A DNA stretch of 64,000 bases from Vibrio stylophorae (GTDB lineage Bacteria > Pseudomonadota > Gammaproteobacteria > Enterobacterales > Vibrionaceae), in NCBI RefSeq assembly GCF_921293875.1, contig NZ_CAKLDI010000002.1:372001-436000 (forward strand), in the 5' to 3' direction. Shown in pieces: positions 1 to 8,528 of this stretch. The notes beneath the pieces were generated by a model. The model searched no databases. It saw only the letters and a program-made list of their open reading frames with translations, and had not been told where the DNA came from. Every line of letters starts with the position of its first letter. Position 1 is the stretch's first letter. The position numbers were made by a program, and so were the translations under genes.

Positions 1-116
1 GGCGGCTTATCAAGCGATTCAAATTTAAAATATTCACCCTGAAACAATTTATCTTTAGCGCATTCAGTTGTCGTGCTTTTGCCTTCATCAATAAAAAGCA
101 AACTTGCGTTCGACAT
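1..116 (-). CDS. Possible 5' part of an unidentified gene running off the left edge
   Basis: An open frame on the minus strand starts with ATG at 116 and stays open to base 1 (38 complete codons, no stop). It begins MSNASLLFIDEGKSTTTE. A run of G lies directly before the ATG, so a ribosome site is possible but not typical. Nothing in the visible residues identifies a family. The short length and the nearness to a terminator hairpin mean it may not be a gene; the rest of the frame lies outside the window. Confidence 0.35.
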   Translation of the reverse strand, partial: MSNASLLFIDEGKSTTTECAKDKLFQGEYFKFESLDKP

Positions 117-130
117 TCCCCCATAATAAA

Positions 131-153
131 AAAGCGCTCAACGAGCGCTTTTT
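131..153 (-). terminator. Bidirectional intrinsic terminator after the EIIC-EAL gene
   Basis: A 9-bp stem (131-139 with 143-151), a 3-base loop, and A/T tracts on both sides. It lies directly downstream of the minus-strand EAL gene that stops at 157, so it most likely ends that transcript. Confidence 0.75.
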
Positions 154-156
154 GAA

Positions 157-2190
157 TCAATGCGATATATCGTGATGCGCTGCCATGCAGCTGGCACTCC
201 AAGCAAAACTTTCATGCAGCGGCATCGGACGTGCAAAGTAATAGCCTTGGCAAATATCAATCCCGCAACTGGCCACAAAGGCTTTTTCTTGCTCTGTTTC
301 AATCCCTTCTGCCACCATGGCGCAGCCTGTGACTTCACTGATTTTTGCCAGCCACTGATAGAGATTTTGACCGCGCGCTTGGTCAACATTTAAAAGCAGC
401 GAGCGATCCAACTTCACTTTATCAAAGCTAAATTTCAGCAGATGTGAAAATGAAGCATAGCCGGCACCAAAATCATCAATAGCTACTTTCACACCCAGCG
501 CTTGCAGCGCTTCAATATTGGCTGAAATTTGCTGCTGATCTTTTAAAATCGCCTCTTCGGTGATCTCGATTTCAAGCGCCGTCGCAGGGATCCGATAGTG
601 ACCTAATCGCTCAGCGATATAGGGCACTATCTCTGCTGATGAAATCGTCTCAGCCGAGATATTTACGCCAATGCGACACCCCTGGACCAGTGGCATTTTT
701 TGCATATCTGCCAATACCAAATCCAGCACCAGTTGGTCCAGCTGGTACATGGCGCCAAGCTCCATAAAATCCTGAATAAAGGTCGATGGCTTGATATTCC
801 CCTGCTCATCGCGATATCGCACTAAAGATTCAAAGGCCAAATGACTGGCATCATTAAGATGCACCTGCGGCTGATAGTACATTACAAACTCGCCGCGACT
901 GAGCATGCGACTGACGCGACGACTCACGTCATGCTTGCTGATATAACGCCCCATGGCCTGATTCACATCGCCAATAAAAGATTTAAGCGTGCTACGCTCG
1001 ACTTCATGCTTGCGAAAAATTGCGCGGCTGTTAATTCGGCTTGCGCAGGCAAAATGACGGTAAAAAGGCCGATAGATTAAAATCCCCACGCCCACGACCA
1101 CAAACTGCAGACACACCCCAGCCCAGCTATTTTGCGTTGCCAGATATCCGCTCATAAAGGGCGGGGTCATCCAATCGACAATGGTACCCGCAGGCGGTAC
1201 CCACCCCATACTCATGGTGAAATAAACCAGTACAAAACTGACCAAGGGCACCAAAATAAAGGGCACAATCAGCGTTGGGTTGAAAATAACAGGCAAACCA
1301 AAAAGCAGTAACTCATTGATATTAAACATCACCAATGGAATAGCCGAAAGCGCCAAGATGGTATGGCGGCGATCACGCGAAAAGAACAGCACACAGAGCA
1401 GCAAACTCAGCGCATTACCAGAGCCACCAATGGACATAAAGGCATCATAAAAACCCTGGCTTAAAATATTCAGCGGGGCATCCCCTGCTAGCCATGCCGC
1501 AAGGTTGTGCTGGGTATCCAAATAAAGTTGCTGCTTTTCACCAAATAGAAAATTGTGCCCATTAATGCCAATGGCGCCCAGCAATCCCAAAACAAACTGA
1601 TAGGCCATGCCCCCAGCAAAGGTCAGTGGATTCAGCGAGATTTTTTGGTGCAGCGCATCACCTTCTGCCATCACAAAGCCGGTTAACTTCGTGCACAGCA
1701 TGGTGAGCACGAGAAAGGCAAATAGGTGCGCCACTTGCTGATAAAGCTGACGCACAAAATCTGGACGCAGCGGATCAAGCGGGAAAAGTCGCCCCGATGA
1801 ACAGCAAATTGCCGCGATCACTGCTGAAACCAATGCAACCAAGGGGTTATTAGGTAATCGCCACTGCGGCGCAACCAAATCGTTGGACAGTGAAACCGCT
1901 AAAAACATCACCAACGCATAGGGCACCACCACCAGCGGACTGGTGTGGTTTTTAATTGCAAAGTAATAGGTGGTGATAATGCAAAGGGCAATGGGATAGA
2001 TGCCAATCAATAGATTAGAAAAGTGAAAGAAGTTTTCTGACCAATCCTTCAAATGCGCATAGTTAAGCGCATGCCCTGCGAAAATGGACAACGCATTACT
2101 GATCGTCAGTGGCAGTAACAGTAGAAAAACAACGGAGATGTCACGAACGTATGTTTCGTAACCATTTCGAAGAGAAGGCAGCTTCCGCAT
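157..2190 (-). CDS. PTS EIIC-like membrane domain fused to an EAL c-di-GMP phosphodiesterase
   Basis: 677 residues. The N-terminal ~385 residues are a polytopic membrane region resembling the EIIC subunit of sugar phosphotransferase permeases. The C-terminal ~250 residues are an EAL domain. The EAL signature reads FESLVRYRD, followed by VNIS, EITEE, IDDFGAGYASF with a downstream K(L)D, AEGIET and QGYYFARP. The metal-binding and catalytic acidic residues of active cyclic-di-GMP phosphodiesterases therefore appear to be present, with Ser in place of the central Ala of EAL. No EIIA or EIIB domain is attached and none is encoded nearby, so the EIIC part is inferred to sense a ligand rather than transport with phosphorylation. 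The ATG at 2190 has no clear Shine-Dalgarno. The gene stands alone and ends at a hairpin terminator. Confidence 0.9.
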   Translation of the reverse strand: MRKLPSLRNGYETYVRDISVVFLLLLPLTISNALSIFAGHALNYAHLKDWSENFFHFSNLLIGIYPIALCIITTYYFAIKNHTSPLVVVPYALVMFLAVSLSNDLVAPQWRLPNNPLVALVSAVIAAICCSSGRLFPLDPLRPDFVRQLYQQVAHLFAFLVLTMLCTKLTGFVMAEGDALHQKISLNPLTFAGGMAYQFVLGLLGAIGINGHNFLFGEKQQLYLDTQHNLAAWLAGDAPLNILSQGFYDAFMSIGGSGNALSLLLCVLFFSRDRRHTILALSAIPLVMFNINELLLFGLPVIFNPTLIVPFILVPLVSFVLVYFTMSMGWVPPAGTIVDWMTPPFMSGYLATQNSWAGVCLQFVVVGVGILIYRPFYRHFACASRINSRAIFRKHEVERSTLKSFIGDVNQAMGRYISKHDVSRRVSRMLSRGEFVMYYQPQVHLNDASHLAFESLVRYRDEQGNIKPSTFIQDFMELGAMYQLDQLVLDLVLADMQKMPLVQGCRIGVNISAETISSAEIVPYIAERLGHYRIPATALEIEITEEAILKDQQQISANIEALQALGVKVAIDDFGAGYASFSHLLKFSFDKVKLDRSLLLNVDQARGQNLYQWLAKISEVTGCAMVAEGIETEQEKAFVASCGIDICQGYYFARPMPLHESFAWSASCMAAHHDISH

Positions 2191-2478
2191 TAATGATAGG
2201 CAATCGATAAACTGAGAAAAAGTGCGGCGATTATATGCACCCTTTTCAGCCCGTCAATCGAAATGTGATTACCATCAAAATATTTTGCATTTCATCGTGT
2301 TAGATAAATAGAATTAATTGAATCCGCCTCGCATAACGTTTGTCATCTATCCTAAACATTCATTCTAATGTGAAGACACCGCCGCCTCATAACGCATGCA
2401 AAACAAGTGCGCATCAACGATGCGCCCGCAAATAAAGCAAGATATACTGGCCAAGTCACCATTGATATAAGGCTAATT

Positions 2479-2850
2479 ATGAGCGATTCAGCTTCAATCA
2501 CAGTACCACGCGATCCCAATGCCCGCTTTGATGCATTTTTCAAAGCCATTGTTGAAAGCAAGAAAATCTGGCTTTTGATTGATGAGCACGGCAGTGTGTT
2601 ACTCAATACCGATGATGAAGAGTGCGTGCCGGTTTGGCCTTCTGAAGCACATGCCCTGCAATGGGCCACAGAAGAGTGGGAAGGCTTTCAAGCTGAACCA
2701 ATTTCGCTTGCCAAGTGGAAAAGCCGCTGGACCATGGGCCTTGAAGAAGACGAACTATCCATTGTGGTTTATCCCGATACTGAAGGTGAGGGTTTGGTGC
2801 TCTACCCTGATGAATTTGAGCAAGAGCTACTCAAGCGCGAACGTCGCTAA
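2479..2850 (+). CDS. DUF2750 domain protein
   Basis: A small acidic cytoplasmic protein of 123 residues. The frame opens further upstream, but the ATG at 2479 is preceded by AAGG at 2469-2472 and starts the family-like sequence MSDSASITVPRDPNARFD. The pattern (a KKIWLLIDEHG strand, VPVWPSEAHALQWA, and a Glu/Asp-rich end) matches the DUF2750 family, which is common in gammaproteobacteria and has no known function. It is monocistronic with a strong terminator 110 bases downstream. The family call is by recall of the pattern. Confidence 0.85.
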   Translation: MSDSASITVPRDPNARFDAFFKAIVESKKIWLLIDEHGSVLLNTDDEECVPVWPSEAHALQWATEEWEGFQAEPISLAKWKSRWTMGLEEDELSIVVYPDTEGEGLVLYPDEFEQELLKRERR

Positions 2851-2959
2851 TCCGCATGTTGTAGCGCATTTTTCTCACGTTTAACGTAACTGTTACAGAC
2901 ATCGCAGCGCAGAAAAACACAATCCTGTGCAATGACACAGATTGACCAACCATCTTTTC

Positions 2960-2993
2960 AAAGCGCCCAGTTCATTAAACTGGGCGCTTTTTT
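2960..2993 (+). terminator. Intrinsic terminator of the DUF2750 gene
   Basis: An 11-bp perfect stem (2960-2970 with 2980-2990), a 9-base loop and a run of T to 2993. Confidence 0.85.
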
Positions 2994-3043
2994 ATCGCCT
3001 TCAATCCATTATCGAGTACTTTTCACAAACCAGCCAAACGGAA

Positions 3044-3084
3044 CAACGCATTGCTTTTCATGCATCATGATAAGCAATGCGTTG
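3044..3084. repeat. 13-bp perfect inverted repeat in a gene-free stretch
   Basis: CAACGCATTGCTT (3044-3056) is matched by its exact reverse complement at 3072-3084, with a 15-base loop that is itself partly palindromic (ATCATGAT). No T-tract follows on either strand, so it is not a standard terminator. It lies in the 497-base gap 2851-3347, which otherwise holds only the terminator at 2960 and no convincing gene. Confidence 0.6.
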
Positions 3085-3347
3085 AGTTGCGAATGCACAC
3101 GATTACTTGGTAACAATATAAAAATTACAATGAAAGTTGCGTACTTGATAGTGGAATGCATGGGGATTTAGCCAAATTTTCGCGCTAAATTATGTAGCAC
3201 ATAAGCGACGGTAAATCGGCTTGCAGCCAAAGTGTCTGCCATAGATATTCATCATTGAATGATATTTAGATAACTGGCCGTACCCTCCATACATTGTTTG
3301 TTGCGCAATAACCGGTTGAATGAACCTATCACTGATAAGGGAATGCG

Positions 3348-3647
3348 ATGACGGAATCACAAGAGAAATGGCTTAAAAACTGGAAAAACAAACAAAAGAA
3401 AGGTTCGATCTATTACGTAGTCAGCCAAACTGTCTTATTAGCTTGGGTACTTTTTTTGGGGCGGTTGATTGGTATTGCGCTGCTGACCAATCAGAGTCAG
3501 TGGCATGAGTTTTATTCGACCCTACCATTTTTTATGACCACTATTTTATTGTTTGGCGGCGTTCTCAACAGTCTTGCGTGGCGCATTGGAGAATGGCGCT
3601 ATCGACATTTAACCAAGCCACAACAAAACAGCTCTCAGCATATTTAG
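3348..3647 (+). CDS. Small membrane protein, unrecognised
   Basis: 99 residues with a very basic N-terminus (KWLKNWKNKQKKG) followed by two hydrophobic segments at about residues 21-46 and 60-76, so probably a two-span inner-membrane protein with a cytoplasmic positive end. AAGGGA just before the ATG supports this start. It has the composition of a real coding region, but I recognise no family and the neighbours give no functional clue. Confidence 0.7.
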   Translation: MTESQEKWLKNWKNKQKKGSIYYVVSQTVLLAWVLFLGRLIGIALLTNQSQWHEFYSTLPFFMTTILLFGGVLNSLAWRIGEWRYRHLTKPQQNSSQHI

Positions 3648-3844
3648 AGAGCAAATGTCGCTAACCAGCTGTTATCCAAGATGTTATCAAATATAGTTTC
3701 ACTGAACCTTAGTTTTTGTCGTGCCGTGGCAGACACTAAAAAGAACTGAAGCTATGCCATTAAATTGGTCAGCTTTCTCAACTAGTTAGTAATGCATACT
3801 GAATCACTTTCAGTTGGTGCATACACAGCAAGAGTCGTGACAAT

Positions 3845-4399
3845 ATGAAAATGATATTTGTAGACGCAGAGAACATTGGTCTGAAAGCACTAGAAAAAGT
3901 GAAGGCGAGTGTCATTGATAAAGTATTTGTTTTCTCTAAGCTGGAGCCAGTTCAACGTGTATGTGAAAAATCACTTTTTTTGTACCTATCTGATTACCCT
4001 TCAGGTGCCAATCAAGCGGACTTTTATATCATTGCTTATCTATCTAAGGTCTTGCTTGCATTAGATAAAAAACAATTCTCTACGGTTAATTTCGAACTTT
4101 ATAGCAATGATGAAAATCTAATTGCTGCATTTCAATTTCAGTGCGATCAACTTGGTGCAAATGTCAAAAGCATACGAACCAAAGACGATACCGTCGTACA
4201 AATGCCAAGCGTACAAAAAAAGATCTCGCCTGAGGAAAAAGTATTTTCAGCATTAAAATCACCACGCTCATTAGACCCAAGTTTACAAAAACAATTAGGC
4301 CTCTCTAAACCTGATTTTTCTAAAGCCATTCAATCGCTGACTCAGTCTAAAAAAATTCAGCGTTCGCCAGAGTGCAAACGTAAATGGATTCGTTGTTAA
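3845..4399 (+). CDS. PIN/NYN-like nuclease-fold protein with C-terminal winged helix
   Basis: 184 residues. The N-terminal ~115 residues resemble the PIN/NYN fold: a first strand ending in an acidic residue (MIFVDAENIG), a central SGANQADFYIIAYL helix with Asp, and a strand ending ELYSNDENLI. These are the positions where such proteins place metal-binding acids. The last ~55 residues (from SPEEKVFSALKSP) look like a small winged-helix domain, as in many NYN proteins that bind RNA. RNA binding or cleavage is an inference. No partner gene is evident. The gene is AT-richer than the flanking genes. Confidence 0.65.
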   Translation: MKMIFVDAENIGLKALEKVKASVIDKVFVFSKLEPVQRVCEKSLFLYLSDYPSGANQADFYIIAYLSKVLLALDKKQFSTVNFELYSNDENLIAAFQFQCDQLGANVKSIRTKDDTVVQMPSVQKKISPEEKVFSALKSPRSLDPSLQKQLGLSKPDFSKAIQSLTQSKKIQRSPECKRKWIRC

Positions 4400-4695
4400 T
4401 CCTACCAATGCCCACCTTTCAACGAATACGTTTTTATTTATTCATCATTGTTACGCCATAAACAACACACTAAACCCTCGCACTTCATGACTCATACAAC
4501 ATCAATCATCCGTTTATTCTCAATAGCGCAAACGGATGACAGGGGCCTTCACTTCATCACCGCCACATGTGTAAAGAAAATCTGTCAGCAAAGTGAATAC
4601 AATTTGTCTATATTTGATGGGAAATGTGACTTGCCGCACACTCGAAAAGGCGTAAACTGAATCGAATCAAACAAATAAGCATAAAGAGGCTTACT
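4400..4695. other. Gap with a 10-bp inverted repeat, no supported gene
   Basis: About 296 bases upstream of hdeD. A 10-bp stem (4506-4515 with 4530-4539, core CATCCGTTT/AAACGGATG) without a T-tract is the only clear structure. An open frame inside it (4448-4660) has no ribosome site and no protein-like pattern. Confidence 0.4.
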
Positions 4696-5256
4696 ATGAG
4701 TACTCCTGAAATCACAGGTAAAACACTCTTCTCAAAAGGTTGGAAATGGTTTGTCGGCGTAGGCGTGCTTACCTTTATCTTGGGGCTTGGCGCGGTTTAT
4801 CTGCCTATTTTGGCTGGCGTAACGATTACCACTTTGGTCGGCGGTATTTTCCTATTTAGTGGTTTGGTTCAGGCTTACCATAGCTTCAAAATTTCTGGCT
4901 GGAAGCCCAAATTGTGGTACGCATTAAGCGCCCTACTTTATATCATTGGTGGTGCTTTTATTCTTTTTGAACCACTCAAAGGCTTGGTCACGCTCACCAC
5001 ACTCATGGTGTTGGTGATGATTTTTAACGGCGTGACTCGTATCATTTTTGGCCTTTCAAATCGTAGTACCAATGGTAGCCAATGGCTTGCACTCAGCGGC
5101 TTAATTTCGGTGGGGATTGGTGTTTACTTCTTTACCCAACTCGGCGTACCAGAGTTCTCATTGTCACTGCTGGGTATTTTTGTCGGTGTCTCTATGGTGA
5201 TTGAAGGCATTAGCTTTATCTTCCTTGGCCTACAAATGAAAAAAGCCGCGAACTGA
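4696..5256 (+). CDS. hdeD: HdeD-family (DUF308) membrane protein
   Basis: 186 residues with six regularly spaced hydrophobic segments, each pair forming the repeated DUF308 unit seen in HdeD (for example GVGVLTFILGLGAVYLP and LSGLISVGIGVYFF). E. coli HdeD is an inner-membrane protein linked to acid resistance at high cell density; a role in stress tolerance here is inference. AGAGG precedes the ATG at a good distance. It is monocistronic, closed by a strong terminator. Confidence 0.85.
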   Translation: MSTPEITGKTLFSKGWKWFVGVGVLTFILGLGAVYLPILAGVTITTLVGGIFLFSGLVQAYHSFKISGWKPKLWYALSALLYIIGGAFILFEPLKGLVTLTTLMVLVMIFNGVTRIIFGLSNRSTNGSQWLALSGLISVGIGVYFFTQLGVPEFSLSLLGIFVGVSMVIEGISFIFLGLQMKKAAN

Positions 5257-5311
5257 TACACAGCTTTTCAAGATAAGACAGCTCAATCCTTTTGAGCAAA
5301 CCAAAACCTAG

Positions 5312-5342
5312 AACGCCCAATGCACTGCATTGGGCGTTTTTT
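5312..5342 (+). terminator. Intrinsic terminator of hdeD
   Basis: A 13-bp perfect palindromic stem (5312-5324 with 5326-5338), in practice a shorter stem with a small loop, followed by T to 5342. Confidence 0.85.
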
Positions 5343-5519
5343 CATTCACCATGCATTGCAAACATGCATAATGCAATAACCCCGTGATTCCACATTTTTT
5401 AGGTAGGTTTCACGCTTTAAAATGATATTCGGATTGAATGAGGACTACAGATAAATATAAAGGCATCATCAACTCCATACTCCAACATGGAATCATAAAG
5501 ACATCATGAGAATATCCTT

Positions 5520-6026
5520 ATGCGCCAATTCGTAAATTTACCTCATAACAAACAGATACAGCTTCAAGAGATGTTTCCTAACATACTCGACTTATTTTAT
5601 GCAGATCAGATCGAATCATTTGAATTACTGTCTATTTCTGTTTTTGATCGATGGCTTACGCGGGAGGAAACCATTCAAAATATTGACCATGTGACTATTG
5701 AGAACGAAAAGAAATATACGCAAATGCTCCACACATTCTCTATGTCCCTATACAAATCAACCGAATGCTATTTAATCAAACTAATTGGTAGACACAAAAA
5801 AAGAGCAACCTTCAGAAAATTTGTATCAGATGCAAGCGCAAGCCAATTACTCATGAGTACACATCATATGATCTCTGATCGCTTCCGATTTTATGTGGCG
5901 CTACCTGAATATCAGGCAATTTATGTTGAAGGGGCTGACTTTACGCATCATCTTTTTTTCCTAGATAGGAATAAATTATCAGGGTTAATCCGCCTTGTGA
6001 AAGATAGCGGATTGCATATTTTATAA
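5520..6026 (+). CDS. Hypothetical protein, unrecognised
   Basis: 168 residues, cytoplasmic in appearance, without signal peptide or membrane segment. The composition is AT-rich and Lys/Ile-rich compared with hdeD. A start at the ATG at 5520 reads MRQFVNLPHNKQIQLQEM; the Shine-Dalgarno is weak. Helical stretches near FSMSLYKSTECYLIKLIG are the only notable pattern. No family recognised. Isolation between a terminator and a convergent gene pair suggests a single-gene unit, possibly acquired. Confidence 0.55.
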   Translation: MRQFVNLPHNKQIQLQEMFPNILDLFYADQIESFELLSISVFDRWLTREETIQNIDHVTIENEKKYTQMLHTFSMSLYKSTECYLIKLIGRHKKRATFRKFVSDASASQLLMSTHHMISDRFRFYVALPEYQAIYVEGADFTHHLFFLDRNKLSGLIRLVKDSGLHIL

Positions 6027-6091
6027 ATGCTCTATGTGCACACTATTATCAACTATCTGCGGTATCAACCTATCCGCTATAGCAATTCTGA

Positions 6092-6847
6092 TTACTCTGT
6101 AAGCTCCGTCAACGACACAGACTGCGAGGTTTCCACGCGAGTTTTACCCTGCTCTGTTTCGTGCCATCGCTGACGCTGCTGCTGCTCATATAGATAGGCA
6201 TAGGTGCCATATCGCTTATAGGCCCATTGCAGTTCAGTCCATTGGCATGCCTGCTGATCATCACATTGAGTGCGCTGTGATAAGCGTGTGGTGAGTTTAT
6301 GTTGCCAACCTTGCGGCGTAAAAGAGAGTAAATGATGCTGCACCAAAAGATCCTGCGCGCGCTTTTTCTCTGTACTCACCCACCAATATCTTGGGCTGTT
6401 TTCAGTGAACAACGACTGACTGGATTGATTGGGCAGTAACTGTAGTTGGCGAACGTCGCGCTCGAAAATCACCTCGCGATACCAGCTATCTATTAATTTT
6501 TCTGACTCTTGGCTGAGATTTTGTGCCTGCCATCCACTTTTCTTTGTGGTTTCTTGCACCTTTCCTTCAACGCCATTCATCCATAGCAATTGACTTTGAT
6601 AATGCTCACCTTGTCTCAGCTCCAGCCAGAGCAATATTTGATGGTTGGAGATCGGAATACACTGGCGAATTTCCATCGCAATTTGAAAGGGTTGAAAAAG
6701 CTGATTCAACGGCTGTAAATCAGCTTGGCACATGGCGCGTATCTGCGTGGCTGAGTTTGGGGCAGCCTTCGCGCTCAGATGAATCAATAACAGCTGCACA
6801 CCACATGCCCAGCACAGCGCGACCAGCGCGCTTTTTTTAGGGCGCAT
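6092..6847 (-). CDS. Exported protein of unknown function, coupled to the methyltransferase gene
   Basis: 251 residues from ATG at 6847 (an in-frame GTG sits directly before it). A basic N-terminus, a hydrophobic core (ALVALCWACGVQLLLIHLSA) and KAAPNS give a signal-peptide-like start, so a periplasmic or membrane-anchored product is likely. The mature part is Gln- and Trp-rich (QQACQWTELQWAYKRYG) with a few Cys. It begins 3 bases after the stop of the methyltransferase gene, implying translational coupling. No family recognised. Confidence 0.65.
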   Translation of the reverse strand: MRPKKSALVALCWACGVQLLLIHLSAKAAPNSATQIRAMCQADLQPLNQLFQPFQIAMEIRQCIPISNHQILLWLELRQGEHYQSQLLWMNGVEGKVQETTKKSGWQAQNLSQESEKLIDSWYREVIFERDVRQLQLLPNQSSQSLFTENSPRYWWVSTEKKRAQDLLVQHHLLSFTPQGWQHKLTTRLSQRTQCDDQQACQWTELQWAYKRYGTYAYLYEQQQRQRWHETEQGKTRVETSQSVSLTELTE

Positions 6848-6850
6848 CAC

Positions 6851-7555
6851 TTAAGCCAGTTCAGGATTAGCAGGCTGTGCTGACATCGCTTTTACTGTAA
6901 CCGGCTTTACTTTACGCACGCTTTGCGGCTTTTCTGCGATATGAAAAAGCGTTTTCACTTGGTAGCCGAGCATTTCTGAATAAGGTGAGATAAACCCCGC
7001 ACGCGATGTCAGCTGCTGCGCTATCACAGGACTCATCACGCGATGGTACATACTGCGTTTCATTTGGTATTTGCGATTGCGCTGTTTAAGTAAAAATCGC
7101 TGCCATAAGGTCATTTGATGCTCGGTATAACTGGCAATGATCAGACGACCGCCAGGTTTTAAAACGCGAAATGCTTCAGCGATGGCGCGCTCTGGCGTGG
7201 CAATAATATGAATTAAATTGACCATCAGTACACTGTCCATACTGGCATCTTCATAGGGCAGTGCTAAGCAATCGACTTTTTCGACTGTCACTTTGCCATC
7301 TTGCTCAAAACGCTGGCGCGAGACCGCAACCATGTCTTCAGAAATATCTGTGGCATACACTTCACAGGTCGCGGGGAGCACCACTTGAGTGTAGGTGCCT
7401 TGTCCGCAGCCCACCTCCAGTAAACAGCCCAGTTTGGTCAGCGCGGCTAGGCGCATTTTTATCCGCTCAATATCGGCTTCACTGACCACGTCACTGTATT
7501 GTTGTGCTTGATCTTGCTGGGTTGGGGTCGCATAGGCTCGGCTGCGATGAAACAT
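6851..7555 (-). CDS. Class I SAM-dependent methyltransferase
   Basis: 234 residues. The AdoMet-binding motif is LLEVGCGQGTYTQ at about residue 45, followed by VYATDISEDMVAVSRQR, VDCLALPYED, a NLIHIIATPERAIAEAFRVLKPGGRLI motif block and a C-terminal extension. This is the Methyltransf_11 (UbiE-like) pattern. The substrate cannot be told. It is the first gene of a two-gene minus-strand unit with the exported protein downstream. The last ~30 residues are basic and low-complexity. Confidence 0.85.
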   Translation of the reverse strand: MFHRSRAYATPTQQDQAQQYSDVVSEADIERIKMRLAALTKLGCLLEVGCGQGTYTQVVLPATCEVYATDISEDMVAVSRQRFEQDGKVTVEKVDCLALPYEDASMDSVLMVNLIHIIATPERAIAEAFRVLKPGGRLIIASYTEHQMTLWQRFLLKQRNRKYQMKRSMYHRVMSPVIAQQLTSRAGFISPYSEMLGYQVKTLFHIAEKPQSVRKVKPVTVKAMSAQPANPELA

Positions 7556-7667
7556 GAATCCTTCCTTGGTTAGCGCATTGCCTCGAATGCTTATCGCGAC
7601 CCTATCAGAAAGCTGACAAATTTGTAGTCAGTGAAAAAAATCACTGGGCGCAGCTCCAAAAAACAAA

Positions 7668-7688
7668 CGCAACCTTTAGCTGGTTGCG
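7668..7688 (-). terminator. Possible second terminator of the copper operon
   Basis: A 7-bp stem (7668-7674 with 7682-7688). On the minus strand it is followed by a T-rich run. It lies about 60 bases past the stronger hairpin at 7737-7759 and may act as a back-up. Confidence 0.45.
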
Positions 7689-7736
7689 ATAATTCCATGG
7701 GGAGCATTCACTGCAGCCGCACAAAAATAGCGAGAA

Positions 7737-7759
7737 AAAACCGCAACTGGTGCGGTTTT
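7737..7759 (-). terminator. Intrinsic terminator of the copper operon
   Basis: A 9-bp stem (7737-7745 with 7751-7759) with a 5-base loop and a minus-strand T-tract, 38 bases after the cueP stop. Confidence 0.8.
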
Positions 7760-7797
7760 ATTTCTCAATTGAATTGCGCTGCGTTCGACTCAATCAA

Positions 7798-8385
7798 TTA
7801 GTGGCTCATTCCCGCTTTAAAACGCATCGTGGTAATGCAGGTACGGCTATCCATTTGTGTTGGCAACGTTTCCATCGCCATCATGTTGTTGTAATGGAAC
7901 ATCACCTCGTAGTTTGGTCCCTGTGGCAACCATAAATCCACAAAGCCATCTTTACCTGTGGTGACCATTTCATTTTTCACCACTTTACCCGTGTTTTTGT
8001 CCGTCACCATCACATGCATTGGTTGTTCGACGAGCTCACCTTGGCAGCCTGTTGGCACATGAAAGGTGCAATTATGCGTTTTGTTGATATAAGGGGCGAT
8101 GGACAATAGAAACTCGCCATTGAGTGCAATCTTAGCGCGTTCATTATTGGGCAAGCGCGCTTCAATATGATCAGGCAAAACCTTCACCGTCGCCTTACCT
8201 GTATGATGCCACACCTTAGACGCCTCTAGCGCTTGTTGTGGGGTGAGCGCGCTGAAGGTTTTCGCATCCATCATAGGTACATCTGCGCTGCTATAACGGC
8301 TATAACCAAAACCAACCAGCACAAGCGCTGTCAAGAAAAAGGACACCAATAGCGCCTTGGTGCGTTTATTCTTCATTGTTTTCAT
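7798..8385 (-). CDS. cueP: CueP-family periplasmic copper-binding protein
   Basis: 195 residues from the third of three consecutive ATG codons (8391, 8388, 8385), chosen because AAGGAAG lies 6 bases before it. A signal anchor (ALLVSFFLTALVLVGFGYS) leads to a periplasmic domain. Three cysteines, C106, C114 and C183, occur in the contexts NCTFHVPTGCQGELVEQP and SRTCITTMRF, matching the Cys trio of Salmonella CueP, which holds periplasmic Cu(I). As the last gene of the cus-type operon it would receive or buffer copper exported to the periplasm. In Salmonella cueP is usually not part of a cus operon. Family call is by motif recall. Confidence 0.85.
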   Translation of the reverse strand: MKTMKNKRTKALLVSFFLTALVLVGFGYSRYSSADVPMMDAKTFSALTPQQALEASKVWHHTGKATVKVLPDHIEARLPNNERAKIALNGEFLLSIAPYINKTHNCTFHVPTGCQGELVEQPMHVMVTDKNTGKVVKNEMVTTGKDGFVDLWLPQGPNYEVMFHYNNMMAMETLPTQMDSRTCITTMRFKAGMSH

Positions 8386-8528
8386 CATCATCTTCCTTTT
8401 GTTGTATGAATTTTTGCTATGACATTGATTATTCATGGTGTGTTTCACACTCAGTTCTGTCGCTTTATTCCACGCTGGGGCGACAGCCAAGCCATTGCCC
8501 CATCTTGATTGATATTGAATTATTAAAA

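Noticed and set aside
4448..4660. 70-codon plus-strand open frame
   Set aside because: No ribosome site, low-complexity His/Thr-rich residues and an inverted repeat inside it; looks non-coding.
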